From contig CACVKW010001614.1 in assembly GCA_902749685.1 (NCBI GenBank), positions 1-64,000 of the forward strand: a stretch of 64,000 nt of DNA, in the 5' to 3' direction. Under the pieces are notes generated by a model, which was given only the letters and a program-made list of their open reading frames with translations, was not told where the DNA came from and did no database searches. Below are positions 1-8,993 of this stretch, piece by piece (position 1 is the first letter of the stretch; each line of letters starts with the position of its first letter). This DNA comes from Olavius sp. associated proteobacterium Delta 1. Lineage in GTDB: Bacteria > Desulfobacterota > Desulfobacteria > Desulfobacterales > JAFDCJ01. The position numbers and the translations under genes are program-made.

Positions 1-39
1 AATTAACAACCACCCTACATATAAGGAGGATTTTTTTCA

Positions 40-135
40 ATGACTCGTATTATTACTCACTTTATGACTCATTCTAAACCCGTTTTTGGACAAGAGTGGG
101 CTTATATAGAAGCGAAAAAACCGATATTGACCTGA
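40..135 (+). CDS. Candidate 31-aa small ORF
   Basis: An ATG at 40 opens a 31-codon frame ending in TGA at 133-135. It is preceded by a near-ideal ribosome binding site (AAGGAGGA at 23-30, 9 nt spacing). The peptide (MTRIITHF...) has no recognisable domain and no signal or membrane segment. It may be a real small protein, a leader peptide, or the surviving start of a lost gene. The strong RBS is the only support. Confidence 0.25.
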   Translation: MTRIITHFMTHSKPVFGQEWAYIEAKKPILT

Positions 136-187
136 GCTACAAGTAAGAAACAAGGTAGCCCGACATGCAGTCTGTTCTTTTCAAGTC

Positions 188-250
188 TCTCACAGAGTTC
201 GCAGAGCACTCTGAGTATTACAGTCTCTGTTAACTCTGCGGGCTCGAACA
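188..250. repeat. REP-like imperfect palindrome
   Basis: Two arms, GAGTTCGCAGAG (195-206) and CTCTGCGGGCTC (234-245), are complementary at 10 of 12 positions and flank a loop that itself repeats CTCTG-type words. Short GC-biased palindromes like this between genes are typical of dispersed intergenic repeat families. No transposase is attached. The rest of 136-324 holds no gene that I can see. Confidence 0.4.
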
Positions 251-324
251 AAGTGGGCGAGAGAAACATCTTTTCTTTAAAAAGAGCCTTTTTGATTAAT
301 CTAATAAAGGCAGAGGAAACTAAA

Positions 325-510
325 ATGAGCGAGGACAACATCGGTATATTCAAAAAAATCAGGGCGACGATCTGTCATAATTGTCCGTTCTGCAAACACG
401 CCCGGGAAAATCCGCAATCGACCATCGGCAAAATTTTACACCACAAGCTGCATGCCGATCATTGCCCGATGTGGAAGGCTGAACAAGAGGTGTATGGAAA
501 GGAGATTTAA
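325..510 (+). CDS. Small Cys/His-rich protein (61 aa), unknown function
   Basis: I chose the ATG at 325 because GAGGAAAC lies just upstream; an open frame reaches back to 253 but without a ribosome site. The 61-residue product has C17-x2-C20-x2-C23 and then a His/Cys cluster (H39, H40, H43, H46, C47), a spacing that suggests one zinc or Fe-S site. There is no signal peptide or membrane segment. It ends 2 nt before the SpoIIE phosphatase at 513, so the two are almost certainly cotranscribed, and it may be a partner or sensor for that protein. I do not recognise a named family. Confidence 0.7.
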   Translation: MSEDNIGIFKKIRATICHNCPFCKHARENPQSTIGKILHHKLHADHCPMWKAEQEVYGKEI

Positions 511-512
511 TC

Positions 513-1973
513 ATGGAAGTGGAATCACTTCGTCGGGAGGTAACCCAACTTAAAACCGAAAAAGCTGCTCTAAATGTTAAAAGCAAGCTCTTTGAGGGTT
601 TTGCTGCGATGGCCAACACCTGTTGTCGCCTGCCTTCTTCAGCCGAATGGGATTCGCTGAAAAACACATTAAAAAAGACATTGGAGTTCTCCATGGATCT
701 TACCGGGGCTGAGAACAGCAGTCTGATTTTACTTGATAACAATGGCGTTATCACTGACAGTATTCGGAGTCCCGGCGATACGGGCCAGGCTCAGGGCTGT
801 GGGTCAAACGGCCAGGTTTTGGACAAAGGAATAGCCGGTTGGGTGCGCGACCACCGGCAGGTAGGATTAATCACCGATACACTTCTCGATAATCGCTGGC
901 AAGCGCCCCCTAACCAGCCTCAAATGGTGCGGTCAGTGCTGGCATTACCGGTAATCAAATGTGATGAATTGCTGGGGGTTCTAACCTTGATGAATGCTAA
1001 TCCAAATCATTTCAGCCCGGAATCAGTGGAACAAATGCGGGCGACTTCAGACCAAATAGCCCAGACTATTGAAAATACCAGACTCTATGCAAAGTTGGAT
1101 AAATCTTACCGGTCCCTGGACCGATCCAAACAGAGAATCGACGCCTACTCAAAAGCACTCGATGAAGAACTGGAAAAAGGCCGACAAATCCAGAGGGATT
1201 TTTTGCCTCAGCATATCCCGGAGCTGCCCAACTGGGATATCGCAACTTATTTCGCGCCGGCCAAACAGGTATCCGGCGACTTCTATGACGTTTTTTCATT
1301 ACCGGGTGACAACCTGGGTGTGGTCATTGCAGATGTTGCCGACAAGGGTGTGGGGTCCGCCCTGTATATGGCTCTGATTAGAAGCTTAATTCGAGTCTTT
1401 TCAGGACATATTAGTCTGCACGGATTTGCCAACTTTTCTATTATTAACGGCGTAACCAAATCTGTTATGGAGCAGTGTGCGACCACCGATCAACTAAATG
1501 CGTTAACCGCGGTCAAACTCACCAACGACTATATTGCCCATGAACACAGTAAAGAAGGGATGTTTGCAACTTTGTTTTTCGGAGTGATCAATCCGCTAAA
1601 CGGTGTTTTAGCATACATCAATGGCGGACATGAACCTTTAATTATTGTAGATGCATCTTCCCGTATAAAGAAGCGCCTTGATCCTACAGGTCCGGCTGTG
1701 GGAATGATGGTTGATATAAAATTTGAAATTCGACAGGTTCAGATTGAACCCGGTGATATCCTCATCGGCTATACCGATGGCGTGATTGAAGCGCAGGCAC
1801 CAAACGGTGATTTCTTCACCAGGAAACGGCTACTATCCATTATAGAGCAGACAACTTCTTCGGCTTCCGATCTGGTGGACCGCATTAAAACCAGCGTTTC
1901 CACCCACGTGCATAACGCTCCGCCTTCGGATGACATTACTATGCTGGCAATAAAACGTTTAGACTTAAATTAA
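513..1973 (+). CDS. GAF-domain SpoIIE-type PP2C serine phosphatase (RsbU-like)
   Basis: 486 aa. A short N-terminal coiled coil (about 1-25) is followed by a GAF sensor domain (about 30-180), a linker coiled coil (about 190-225) and a C-terminal SpoIIE/PP2C-like domain (about 235-480). Visible PP2C signatures are SGDFYDV, ADVADKGVGSALYMA, INGGHEP, GYTDGVIEA and the terminal DDITML metal-binding motif. In the family such proteins dephosphorylate STAS-domain anti-anti-sigma factors in response to a ligand on the GAF domain. The likely partner in this window is the STAS protein at 25299, though it lies 23 kb away. The protein is predicted cytoplasmic. It follows the 61-aa Cys-rich gene by 2 nt. 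Confidence 0.9.
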   Translation: MEVESLRREVTQLKTEKAALNVKSKLFEGFAAMANTCCRLPSSAEWDSLKNTLKKTLEFSMDLTGAENSSLILLDNNGVITDSIRSPGDTGQAQGCGSNGQVLDKGIAGWVRDHRQVGLITDTLLDNRWQAPPNQPQMVRSVLALPVIKCDELLGVLTLMNANPNHFSPESVEQMRATSDQIAQTIENTRLYAKLDKSYRSLDRSKQRIDAYSKALDEELEKGRQIQRDFLPQHIPELPNWDIATYFAPAKQVSGDFYDVFSLPGDNLGVVIADVADKGVGSALYMALIRSLIRVFSGHISLHGFANFSIINGVTKSVMEQCATTDQLNALTAVKLTNDYIAHEHSKEGMFATLFFGVINPLNGVLAYINGGHEPLIIVDASSRIKKRLDPTGPAVGMMVDIKFEIRQVQIEPGDILIGYTDGVIEAQAPNGDFFTRKRLLSIIEQTTSSASDLVDRIKTSVSTHVHNAPPSDDITMLAIKRLDLN

Positions 1974-2057
1974 GAATAACAATTTTGTTGATAATCTATT
2001 TTTGTTTTGCTATTGCCGGATGAAAATTAATCAGGCTCTCACCAGGGGGGGCTCCAT

Positions 2058-4052
2058 ATGACCACTGGCGCCAAAAACATTAAGAATCTAAAACGGCACC
2101 AGTTGAGCGTAATATCGGTTGTACTGCTTTTTACCATAGGCGCTTCTCTGGGTACTGCCGAAGTTTCGCCCGCCGCCAGAATTCTCCAGCTGACACCAGA
2201 AAAAGATCACTATTTCCTCGGTCCCTATTTGGACTACCTGGAAGACCCTGAAAAAAAGTTAACCATAGATGATGTATCTTCGCCGCAGCTGGCAGCTCCC
2301 TATATCAAACACCGCCACAAATTGCTCAACCTGGGCCTGAATACCAATGCGTACTGGATTCGATTTACGGTCAACCCATCCGAAGTTCAGAATTTAGACA
2401 GCACGTGGCTATTGTATTTTGGCTGGCCGAATACGATAGATTATGCAACTCTATATATACCCGAATCTCCTAATGCCGGTTGGTCCACTAAAGAGGTCGG
2501 CCGCTTACTTCCAACCGGTCCCGCCAGGCTGCCAAGCACCCCAGTCACTTTCCTGTCATCCCAGGGTCGTGGGCAACCATTAACGTTCTATCTGCGTATT
2601 GAGAGCTCAGATACCAAACAGATGCCATTGCAAATTCTAACCGATGAAGCCTACCAGGACCTCTCCCGGTGGCGATCCTTATGGTTCGGTATATATTACG
2701 GCATTATGCTGGCGATGTTTTTATACAATCTTATTCTGCTATTCTCCCTGCGTGAACTTAATCGTCTTTATTACCTGATATATTTGCTCTTTATTATCCT
2801 GTTGTTCCTGGCGGCCAATGGATTGCTGCTTGAGTTTTTCAACGTTGGCATCCCTCTTGGCCGTATTTTGGTTATTATCTTTATTTGTCTTGTATTCTTC
2901 TGGGGCAATTTATTCGCCAAATCTTTCCTCATAACTAAAAAACACGCTCCGTTTTTTGACAGGCTATTATCCCTAGCCATGGTGTTGTCCCTTGTGCTGG
3001 CAGTGACGCTTCCGTTCGCCAGTCTCACTGTGATGACCTTAGCCATCGCTATCCTGTCCATTGTCGTCCCTCCTGTTTTCCTGGTTACCGCTTTTATCTG
3101 CTGGCGACGAGGATTTCGGCCGGCTCGTTTTTTCCTGATTGCATTCGCCACGCTGGCGTTAAGCACCATGTTTGAAGCTTTGGTAACTTTTAATATATTA
3201 CCTTATTTAACCGAGTATAGTGCCCAATTTGGCTCGGCGATTGAGGTCATTCTCCTCCAACTGGCACTGGCTGACCGGTTCAGGATCTTAAGCCGGGAGC
3301 ATGACGAGTTTCGGCATTCGCTCTCTCTGGCCCGTGAGGTTCAGCAAAACCTCCTGCCCCATCAAAACCCGCAGATAGATGGATTGGATATTGCCGGTAA
3401 GAGCATTTATTGTGATGAAACCGGTGGGGATTATTTTGATTTTATCATTGCTGATACCGGGGAAGATGGACCAATCGGTATTGCCATCGGAGATGTATCC
3501 GGCCACGGTATCTCCTCGGCCCTGCTAATGGCCACGGTGCGGTCATCATTGCGGCAGCGCTCATTCATGCCGGGCGGACCCGATCGCGTGTTATCCGATG
3601 TTAACCGCCGGTTGGCGCGAGACGTGGAGGATTCGGGACAATTTATGACCATGTTTTACATGAAGATTGATCCGGCAAAAAGAGACATCCGATGGGTACG
3701 TGCCGGACATGATCCCGCGATCTTTTATGATCCGGAGAAAGACGCATTCGAAGAGCTGGGAGGCCCGGGAGTGGCACTGGGGGTGGTGGAAGACTGGGAG
3801 TTTGAGGAAAATACAAAGGAATCGCTGCAAACGGGACAAATCATTTTTCTAAGCACAGACGGTATCTGGGAAGCACGCAACCAGCAAGGAGAAATGTTTG
3901 GCAAGGAAACTATTTACGATATATTACGCAGTAATTCAGCGCTAGGCGCAAACGAAATTCTGGTTGCGATACTGGAAACTTTAGATCGTTTCCAGGAAGG
4001 CGCCAAAATAGAAGATGACATAACCCTCGTCGTCATTAAAATTATCGGATAA
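2058..4052 (+). CDS. 7TMR-DISM receptor with SpoIIE phosphatase output
   Basis: 664 aa; start ATG 2058 behind a G-rich Shine-Dalgarno (AGGGGGG). An N-terminal signal/membrane segment (about 15-35) precedes a periplasmic 7TMR-DISM extracellular domain (about 40-190), seven hydrophobic helices (about 205-405), a short coiled coil and a SpoIIE/PP2C domain (about 440-660). PP2C motifs visible are GGDYFDF, IGDVSGHGISSALLMA, RAGHDPAIF, LSTDGIWEA and EDDITLVV. The architecture implies a carbohydrate or small ligand sensed outside and a phosphoserine phosphatase output inside. It lies 84 bp behind the GAF phosphatase, so the two may act in the same partner-switching network. Confidence 0.9.
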   Translation: MTTGAKNIKNLKRHQLSVISVVLLFTIGASLGTAEVSPAARILQLTPEKDHYFLGPYLDYLEDPEKKLTIDDVSSPQLAAPYIKHRHKLLNLGLNTNAYWIRFTVNPSEVQNLDSTWLLYFGWPNTIDYATLYIPESPNAGWSTKEVGRLLPTGPARLPSTPVTFLSSQGRGQPLTFYLRIESSDTKQMPLQILTDEAYQDLSRWRSLWFGIYYGIMLAMFLYNLILLFSLRELNRLYYLIYLLFIILLFLAANGLLLEFFNVGIPLGRILVIIFICLVFFWGNLFAKSFLITKKHAPFFDRLLSLAMVLSLVLAVTLPFASLTVMTLAIAILSIVVPPVFLVTAFICWRRGFRPARFFLIAFATLALSTMFEALVTFNILPYLTEYSAQFGSAIEVILLQLALADRFRILSREHDEFRHSLSLAREVQQNLLPHQNPQIDGLDIAGKSIYCDETGGDYFDFIIADTGEDGPIGIAIGDVSGHGISSALLMATVRSSLRQRSFMPGGPDRVLSDVNRRLARDVEDSGQFMTMFYMKIDPAKRDIRWVRAGHDPAIFYDPEKDAFEELGGPGVALGVVEDWEFEENTKESLQTGQIIFLSTDGIWEARNQQGEMFGKETIYDILRSNSALGANEILVAILETLDRFQEGAKIEDDITLVVIKIIG

Positions 4053-4163
4053 TGTACAGCCTTTCTGTCTCTCATTTATTACCCCCTTGACACCCAAAAT
4101 CCTTTATCCTATGTTGCCTTTTTTAAAAAGAGACATAGTATTTAAGTCTTAGGAGGTAATAAT

Positions 4164-5162
4164 CTGGCGGCAATCCACAATAATTATGTAGTTGATGAAG
4201 TCAATTTTGACCGATTCACATCGTACCGGCATGATTCAAAGCTCTCATTAGAGTGGGAGTGCCTTTTCGTTTTGCCGGAATGGCTAAGGGTTTGGTGGCA
4301 GGTATTTGGCGGCGAGTCCCAGCTTCGCATTCTTTGTGCCCGGCACCAGGAGGATGTGATCGGCATTGCCCCTCTGACGGTTAACGGACAACGGGCTTCA
4401 TTCATTGGCGGGGCCGATGTATGTGATTATCTGGACTTTATCGTCAGCCCTGCAATAGCCGCTGAATTTTTTAACCTGCTGCTCGACCATATCAAGCAAC
4501 AGGGCATATCCGAACTGGATCTGGGCCCTTTGCGACCGGACTCAGCAGTGCTTTCCAGCCTGGCCCGGATCGCTGAGAACAGGGGCAGTAAGGTATCCCT
4601 TACCCCGCATGACGTTAGCCTGGAGTTGGAGTTGCCCGCTACCTGGGAGGACTATCTGGGCATGCTGAAGGGAAAGCAGCGCCATGAAGTAAAACGAAAA
4701 TTCAGAAGGCTGTATGAAGCCGCGGACATCAATTTTAGAGTCGTCGAGAGTGCTGAGCAGGCTGCAAGGGAGCTGGACACATTTTTTAAGCTTTTTAAAT
4801 TGAGCGCCACAGAAAAGGACGATTTCCTGACCGAACAGATGAAATCATACTTCCGGTCCCTGGCGCAAGCCATGGCAGATGCCCGGATGTTGAAACTTTT
4901 CTTTCTGGAGCTCAATGCCGAACCGGTAGCCGCATCCATGTGTTTTGATTTTAATTCAACCCTTCATCTTTATAACAGCGGCTTTGATCCTCGCTTCCGC
5001 TCGCTGAGCGTGGGCCTGATATGCAAAGTTCTAAGCATCAAGGACGCCATCGAAAAGGGGTGTAAAAAATATAATTTTTTAAAAGGTGCTGAAACTTACA
5101 AATATCGCCTAGGAGGCATAGAGGTGCCGCTGTCCTATTGCAAAATCAAGCTTAAAGATTGA
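4164..5162 (+). CDS. FemAB/CelD-like GNAT acyltransferase, apparent CTG start
   Basis: 332 aa if started at CTG 4164. AGGAGGT at 4151-4157 sits exactly 6 nt before this CTG, no ATG, GTG or TTG is better placed, and the frame is open through a conserved-looking N-terminus (LEWECLFVLPEWLRVWW). The first alternative, TTG 4272, would cut that region off and lacks an RBS. The protein matches the Acetyltransf_6 / CelD-BcsL type (COG5653-like): a LRIL-CARHQ-IGIAPL block, then a second GNAT fold with LYNSGFDPRFRSLSVG. Members transfer acyl or aminoacyl groups to glycans or cell-wall precursors. It lies 123 bp upstream of the MshA-like glycosyltransferase and may share its pathway. It is predicted cytoplasmic. 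Confidence 0.8.
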   Translation: MAAIHNNYVVDEVNFDRFTSYRHDSKLSLEWECLFVLPEWLRVWWQVFGGESQLRILCARHQEDVIGIAPLTVNGQRASFIGGADVCDYLDFIVSPAIAAEFFNLLLDHIKQQGISELDLGPLRPDSAVLSSLARIAENRGSKVSLTPHDVSLELELPATWEDYLGMLKGKQRHEVKRKFRRLYEAADINFRVVESAEQAARELDTFFKLFKLSATEKDDFLTEQMKSYFRSLAQAMADARMLKLFFLELNAEPVAASMCFDFNSTLHLYNSGFDPRFRSLSVGLICKVLSIKDAIEKGCKKYNFLKGAETYKYRLGGIEVPLSYCKIKLKD

Positions 5163-5285
5163 ACGTCTGTGTATTGTCTGCGTGTGCCTGCCGGGTCGAA
5201 GCCTGGTTTGTGGCTAAATTTTTAATTGCGTTTTGATGCATAACATCGAATCCGGAATCGGAAAGAACCAGAAAGGCTAAATTCA

Positions 5286-6596
5286 GTGAAAGATGCGGCG
5301 CTTAAGATCGCAATGTTCAGCATCCACTCCTGCCCCATCGGTGAGCTGGGGACCAAAGACACCGGGGGCATGAACGTTTATATCCGGGAACTTTCCCGGG
5401 AGCTTGGAAACCGGGGCCACCGGATTGATATCTACACCCGGCGCCACGATCCCCAGGACCCTCAGGTAATAGAAATAAACGAGAACGTGCGCGTCATTCA
5501 TTTGAAGGCCGGCAAGAATGGCTATATGCACAAGCTAGACATCTACCCGTACCTATCCGAAATCACCTCTGCTCTTGAGGATTTCAGGACCCGTGAAGGT
5601 ATTCACTACGACCTGATACACAGCCATTACTGGCTCTCCGGGCGGGTTGGCAACTGGGCTCAAAATTACTGGGAAATTCCTCATCTTATCATGTTTCATA
5701 CCCTTGGGGCAGTTAAAAACACCACCGGCATCGGAGAACAGGAGCCTCGACTGCGCATTGCCACTGAAGGTCAGCTGGTTAAAAACTGCGATCGCATCAT
5801 CACCGCCACTGAAAAAGAGATAACGGAATTAGAACGTTTCTATGGGGCCCCTGCCGATAGGATGCGGATTATCCCCTGCGGGGTTGATTTAAATCTCTTC
5901 CGGCCGGTGGATCAAACAACTGCCCGCCGACAGTTGGGATTTGATCCGGCGCAAAAGCTTTTACTGTATGTCGGCCGGCTTGAACCCCAAAAGGGGATAG
6001 AACGACTGCTGGGAGCAATCAGTCATTTAAAGCATTTCCGGAAAATCAAACTGGCCGTCATCGGCGGTGATGGACACCACGAGCCCGAATTCCAAAGACT
6101 GCTGCAGGTTTCAAGAGAGCTGGATATCCGGGATAAGGTCTTTTTTGCCGGTCGGGTAGATCAGCAGGACCTGCCGACATATTACAGCGCGGCAAATCTG
6201 CTGGTCGTGCCGTCCCACCATGAAAGCTTCGGGCTGGTAGCCCTTGAAGCTCTGGCCTGCGGAACACCGGTCGTGGCATCCGATGTCGGTGCCATGGGAA
6301 GGATTATCATAGAAAATGAAACGGGATGTGTGGTTTCACGGGCCGATTCCCGCAGATTGGCAGATAAGATTGAGGCCTATTTTAATGAGCTTCGCTTTAG
6401 GTTTGGTTCGCCTGAGACGATCCGCAATTCGGTGGCGAAATTTGCATGGCCGAATATCGCCGATGCGCTGATTGAAGAATACGTATCTGTTCTCAACCAA
6501 TCCAATAGCCGGAATCTGATCGAATCAATTTCAAAACTGGAGCCTTTAATGTCCGGAAATTTGGCAAAAGGCGGCCTGGAAGCCTACGGCGATTAG
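5286..6596 (+). CDS. GT4 glycosyltransferase, MshA / sucrose-phosphate-synthase-like
   Basis: 436 aa, GTG start at 5286. GT-B fold retaining transferase: the N-terminal acceptor half carries TGGMNVYIRELSRELG and HSHYWLSG, and the C-terminal donor half carries VGRLEPQKGIERLL, GRVDQQDLPTYYSAA and the E-x7-E signature in ESFGLVALEALACGTPVV. These blocks resemble MshA (GlcNAc onto inositol-1-phosphate in mycothiol synthesis) and bacterial sucrose-phosphate synthases more than generic lipopolysaccharide transferases. The substrate is not determined here. Its stop codon overlaps the stop of the convergent tandem-GNAT gene by 4 nt, and an LmbE deacetylase lies just beyond, matching the MshA/B/D gene complement. 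Confidence 0.85.
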   Translation: MKDAALKIAMFSIHSCPIGELGTKDTGGMNVYIRELSRELGNRGHRIDIYTRRHDPQDPQVIEINENVRVIHLKAGKNGYMHKLDIYPYLSEITSALEDFRTREGIHYDLIHSHYWLSGRVGNWAQNYWEIPHLIMFHTLGAVKNTTGIGEQEPRLRIATEGQLVKNCDRIITATEKEITELERFYGAPADRMRIIPCGVDLNLFRPVDQTTARRQLGFDPAQKLLLYVGRLEPQKGIERLLGAISHLKHFRKIKLAVIGGDGHHEPEFQRLLQVSRELDIRDKVFFAGRVDQQDLPTYYSAANLLVVPSHHESFGLVALEALACGTPVVASDVGAMGRIIIENETGCVVSRADSRRLADKIEAYFNELRFRFGSPETIRNSVAKFAWPNIADALIEEYVSVLNQSNSRNLIESISKLEPLMSGNLAKGGLEAYGD

Positions 6597-7555
6597 GGCT
6601 TTTTCGGCATTGCAGTGTTCCGACCTGCCAGCCTCAATTCGTACCACTCGGTTTTTGAATACATCGTAAACCCTGCGGATTCGTATAGGGCCAGGGCCGC
6701 CGGATTCTGGCTGTCAACCGTCAAAACGACAGTTTCAACGCCTTTGCCCTTGAGATAAGAAATCCCCGCAGCGAGTGCGATGCGGCCGATGCCTTTTTTG
6801 CGAAAATCAGGATCTACTCCCAGCATATGAATCAGGCCTTTAATATTTGCACCGATTTTGTCATTAGCCGGGTCTAGCCGGGTCCAGCAATAACCGACCG
6901 GCGTATCCTGATAGTAGATCATGGTAACATCAGCGGGAGAGCATCCGCTCATATTGAGCCAGTATATTATTTCAGCGATAGTGTTGGGATTAAACCCCCA
7001 ACTGCCGGCAAAGGAACGGTTTTGCAGCGCAGTCAACCGGTCCTCTTCTCCGCGCAAAAGGCGGCGGTTTATGAATCTACCCGGGTTAACAGCGGTCATA
7101 TGAAAATTATCTGTGTCCAGCTTCAATTCAAAGAAAACCCGGATATACCTTAAGCCCAGGCGCTCCAGTGTCTTCTTGGCAGCCAAATTCGATTGCGGGA
7201 TGCTGATCTGCAATGCCGTTGATCCCGCCTCGGCGGCACGTTGCCGGGCACAGGCAAAAAGCTTTGAGGCAGCACCTTGTCTTCTGTGCCGCGGGTGAAT
7301 CAGGCCGGATAGCAGCGCCCGCCCGGTATCCGGCTCCAGATTGAGACCGGCATAGCCGACCAGGCTGCCGTTTGATTCCGCCACAAATACATTCTCTTGC
7401 GGAGCAAAGTTGGGTCGTTCCAAATCTTCCGAGAGACGTTGGGTTGAAAGATATCGCCCTGAACGATCAAGCCGCTCGGTTTCAATGTGCAGGCGCACGT
7501 AGCTATCAAAATCCTGGGGTCGATAGTTTCTGATCGTAAACATGGTAGCAGTCAT
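6593..7555 (-). CDS. Tandem GNAT N-acetyltransferase, MshD-like
   Basis: 320 aa with two GNAT domains (about 1-145 and 155-310). The C-terminal copy has the clear acetyl-CoA loop region LGVDPDFRKKGIGRIAL followed by DSQNPAALALYESAGF; the N-terminal copy has LIHPRHRRQGAASKLF. This two-domain layout and the second-domain motif are like mycothiol synthase MshD, which acetylates the cysteine of Cys-GlcN-Ins. An ATG four codons in (7543) is an equally good start. The gene converges on the GT4 gene (4-nt stop overlap) and diverges from the LmbE gene across 66 bp. General GNAT acetyltransferase function is secure; the substrate is inferred. Confidence 0.85.
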   Translation of the reverse strand: MTATMFTIRNYRPQDFDSYVRLHIETERLDRSGRYLSTQRLSEDLERPNFAPQENVFVAESNGSLVGYAGLNLEPDTGRALLSGLIHPRHRRQGAASKLFACARQRAAEAGSTALQISIPQSNLAAKKTLERLGLRYIRVFFELKLDTDNFHMTAVNPGRFINRRLLRGEEDRLTALQNRSFAGSWGFNPNTIAEIIYWLNMSGCSPADVTMIYYQDTPVGYCWTRLDPANDKIGANIKGLIHMLGVDPDFRKKGIGRIALAAGISYLKGKGVETVVLTVDSQNPAALALYESAGFTMYSKTEWYELRLAGRNTAMPKKP

Positions 7556-7621
7556 TTTTTAACGGTAAGTCTATTTGAAACCACTTCTAAATAAGTATCA
7601 TTATGCACCAGGAGGTCTAAT

Positions 7622-8314
7622 TTGACAACACCAACCGATATTTTAGTCATCACACCCCATCCGGATGACGCCGAATTCGGTGTCGCCGGAACCGTTGCCC
7701 GCTGGACCGCAACGGGTAAACAGGTTGTTTATGTTGTCTGCACCAACGGCAACAAAGGGACCAGCGACATCAGCATCAAACCGGAGCAGCTCACGCAAAT
7801 CCGAATGCAGGAGCAGAGGAATGCGGCCAAAGTTCTGGGGGTGAGAGAAGTAATATTTTTGGCATACTCGGATCAGGGACTGGAAGATACACCGGAATTC
7901 AGAAAACAGATCGTTCGTCTGATCAGACAACACCGCCCCCACACCATTGTAACCGCAGACCCTTACCGGCGTTATATCTGGCATCGCGACCACCGCATCA
8001 CCGGCCAGGTAGTATTGGATGCTGTATTTCCATATGCAAGGGATTATCTCGCCTATCCGGATCTAATAGAGGACGGCCTGATGCCCCACAAGGTCCAAGA
8101 ATTATTGTTCTGGGCCGCAGAAGATATAAACTATCGATCCGATATCAGTGACACCTTTGATCTAAAAGTTGAAGCCCTGCGCTGCCATGAAAGCCAGATG
8201 CGGGAGCTTGGAGATCCCAACCCCGAAAACTTCCTCAGAAAGCGCTGTCGGGATATCGCCATGAATGAAGACTTTGAGCTGGGTGAGGCGTTTCACAGAA
8301 TCGAAATAACGTAA
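7622..8314 (+). CDS. LmbE / PIG-L family N-deacetylase (MshB/BshB-like)
   Basis: 230 aa, TTG start at 7622 fixed by AGGAGGT at 7610-7616. The zinc-binding signature TPHPDDAEFG is at residues 11-20 (His13, Asp15/Asp16) and the second zinc ligand region is IWHRDHR. Family enzymes remove acetyl groups from GlcNAc conjugates, for example GlcNAc-inositol (MshB), GlcNAc-malate (BshB) or GlcNAc-PI. The neighbouring MshA-like transferase and MshD-like acetyltransferase make a sugar-conjugate substrate likely. The gene is cytoplasmic, with no signal peptide, and converges on the MBL-fold gene 37 bp downstream. Confidence 0.9.
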   Translation: MTTPTDILVITPHPDDAEFGVAGTVARWTATGKQVVYVVCTNGNKGTSDISIKPEQLTQIRMQEQRNAAKVLGVREVIFLAYSDQGLEDTPEFRKQIVRLIRQHRPHTIVTADPYRRYIWHRDHRITGQVVLDAVFPYARDYLAYPDLIEDGLMPHKVQELLFWAAEDINYRSDISDTFDLKVEALRCHESQMRELGDPNPENFLRKRCRDIAMNEDFELGEAFHRIEIT

Positions 8315-8351
8315 ACAGCAGATAGTCTGCAAATACTGATGCGGAGATAAA

Positions 8352-8993
8352 TCAGGAAGATGCCCATAGCACATCTCCACAAAGATTTGGTTGATGAGAT
8401 CTGGCAGAAAAATCCTCAAAAGCCTTTCGCTCTTTCACCAATATCGCAGAATTGCCGTGACCCGGAAAGACCTGGGTGTCGTCGGGCAATACAAATATCT
8501 TGCCGGTCAGAGAATCCAGGATTCTCTTGAAATCAGCGGGCGATCCGGTTCTTCCCGGTCCATCCGGAAATAGGGTGTCACCGGCGATTAAGTAGCTGCC
8601 GGTTAAAAAACAGGTACTGCCCGGGGTGTGCCCCGGAGTATGTAATACGGACAGTTTTATATCTCCGAAGGAGATGACATCGCCATCACTTAACAATTGA
8701 TCCGCTGACACCGGCAAGCGGCCGGCATCATCGGGATGGGCGGCGATCGGCAGATCGAGGGTCGATTTTAATTCGGCAAGGGCGCCGGTATGATCCATGT
8801 GATTGTGGGTAATTAGAATATATTTTGGACGGGTTCCTTTCAGCAGTTCCAATATTTTCCCGGCATCGGCCGGCGCATCCACGACCACACTCTCACCGGT
8901 ATTGCGGCAAACTAAGATATAGGCGTTCGTACCGAAAGGTCCCAGTTCAAGTTTCTCAATTTGGATTCGGTCATCTTTTACGACAGTTGTCAT
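8352..8993 (-). CDS. MBL-fold metal-dependent hydrolase (glyoxalase II-like)
   Basis: 213 aa. Start ATG 8993 is chosen for its AAGGAG ribosome site; the open frame reaches 9038 without one. Metallo-beta-lactamase motifs are complete: THNHMDHTG, the TPGHTPGS histidine, AGDTLF aspartate and FPGHG histidine, so a dinuclear metal site is expected. Close relatives act on thioesters (glyoxalase II, YcbL) or thiol conjugates. Next to a putative thiol-glycoside cluster, a role on a thiol adduct is attractive but unproven. Soluble and cytoplasmic. Confidence 0.88.
   Translation of the reverse strand: MTTVVKDDRIQIEKLELGPFGTNAYILVCRNTGESVVVDAPADAGKILELLKGTRPKYILITHNHMDHTGALAELKSTLDLPIAAHPDDAGRLPVSADQLLSDGDVISFGDIKLSVLHTPGHTPGSTCFLTGSYLIAGDTLFPDGPGRTGSPADFKRILDSLTGKIFVLPDDTQVFPGHGNSAILVKERKAFEDFSARSHQPNLCGDVLWASS

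Noticed and set aside
4164..8993. Calling the cluster mycothiol or bacillithiol biosynthesis
   Set aside because: No MshC or BshC is present and the GT4 also resembles sucrose-phosphate synthase, so only family-level names are given.
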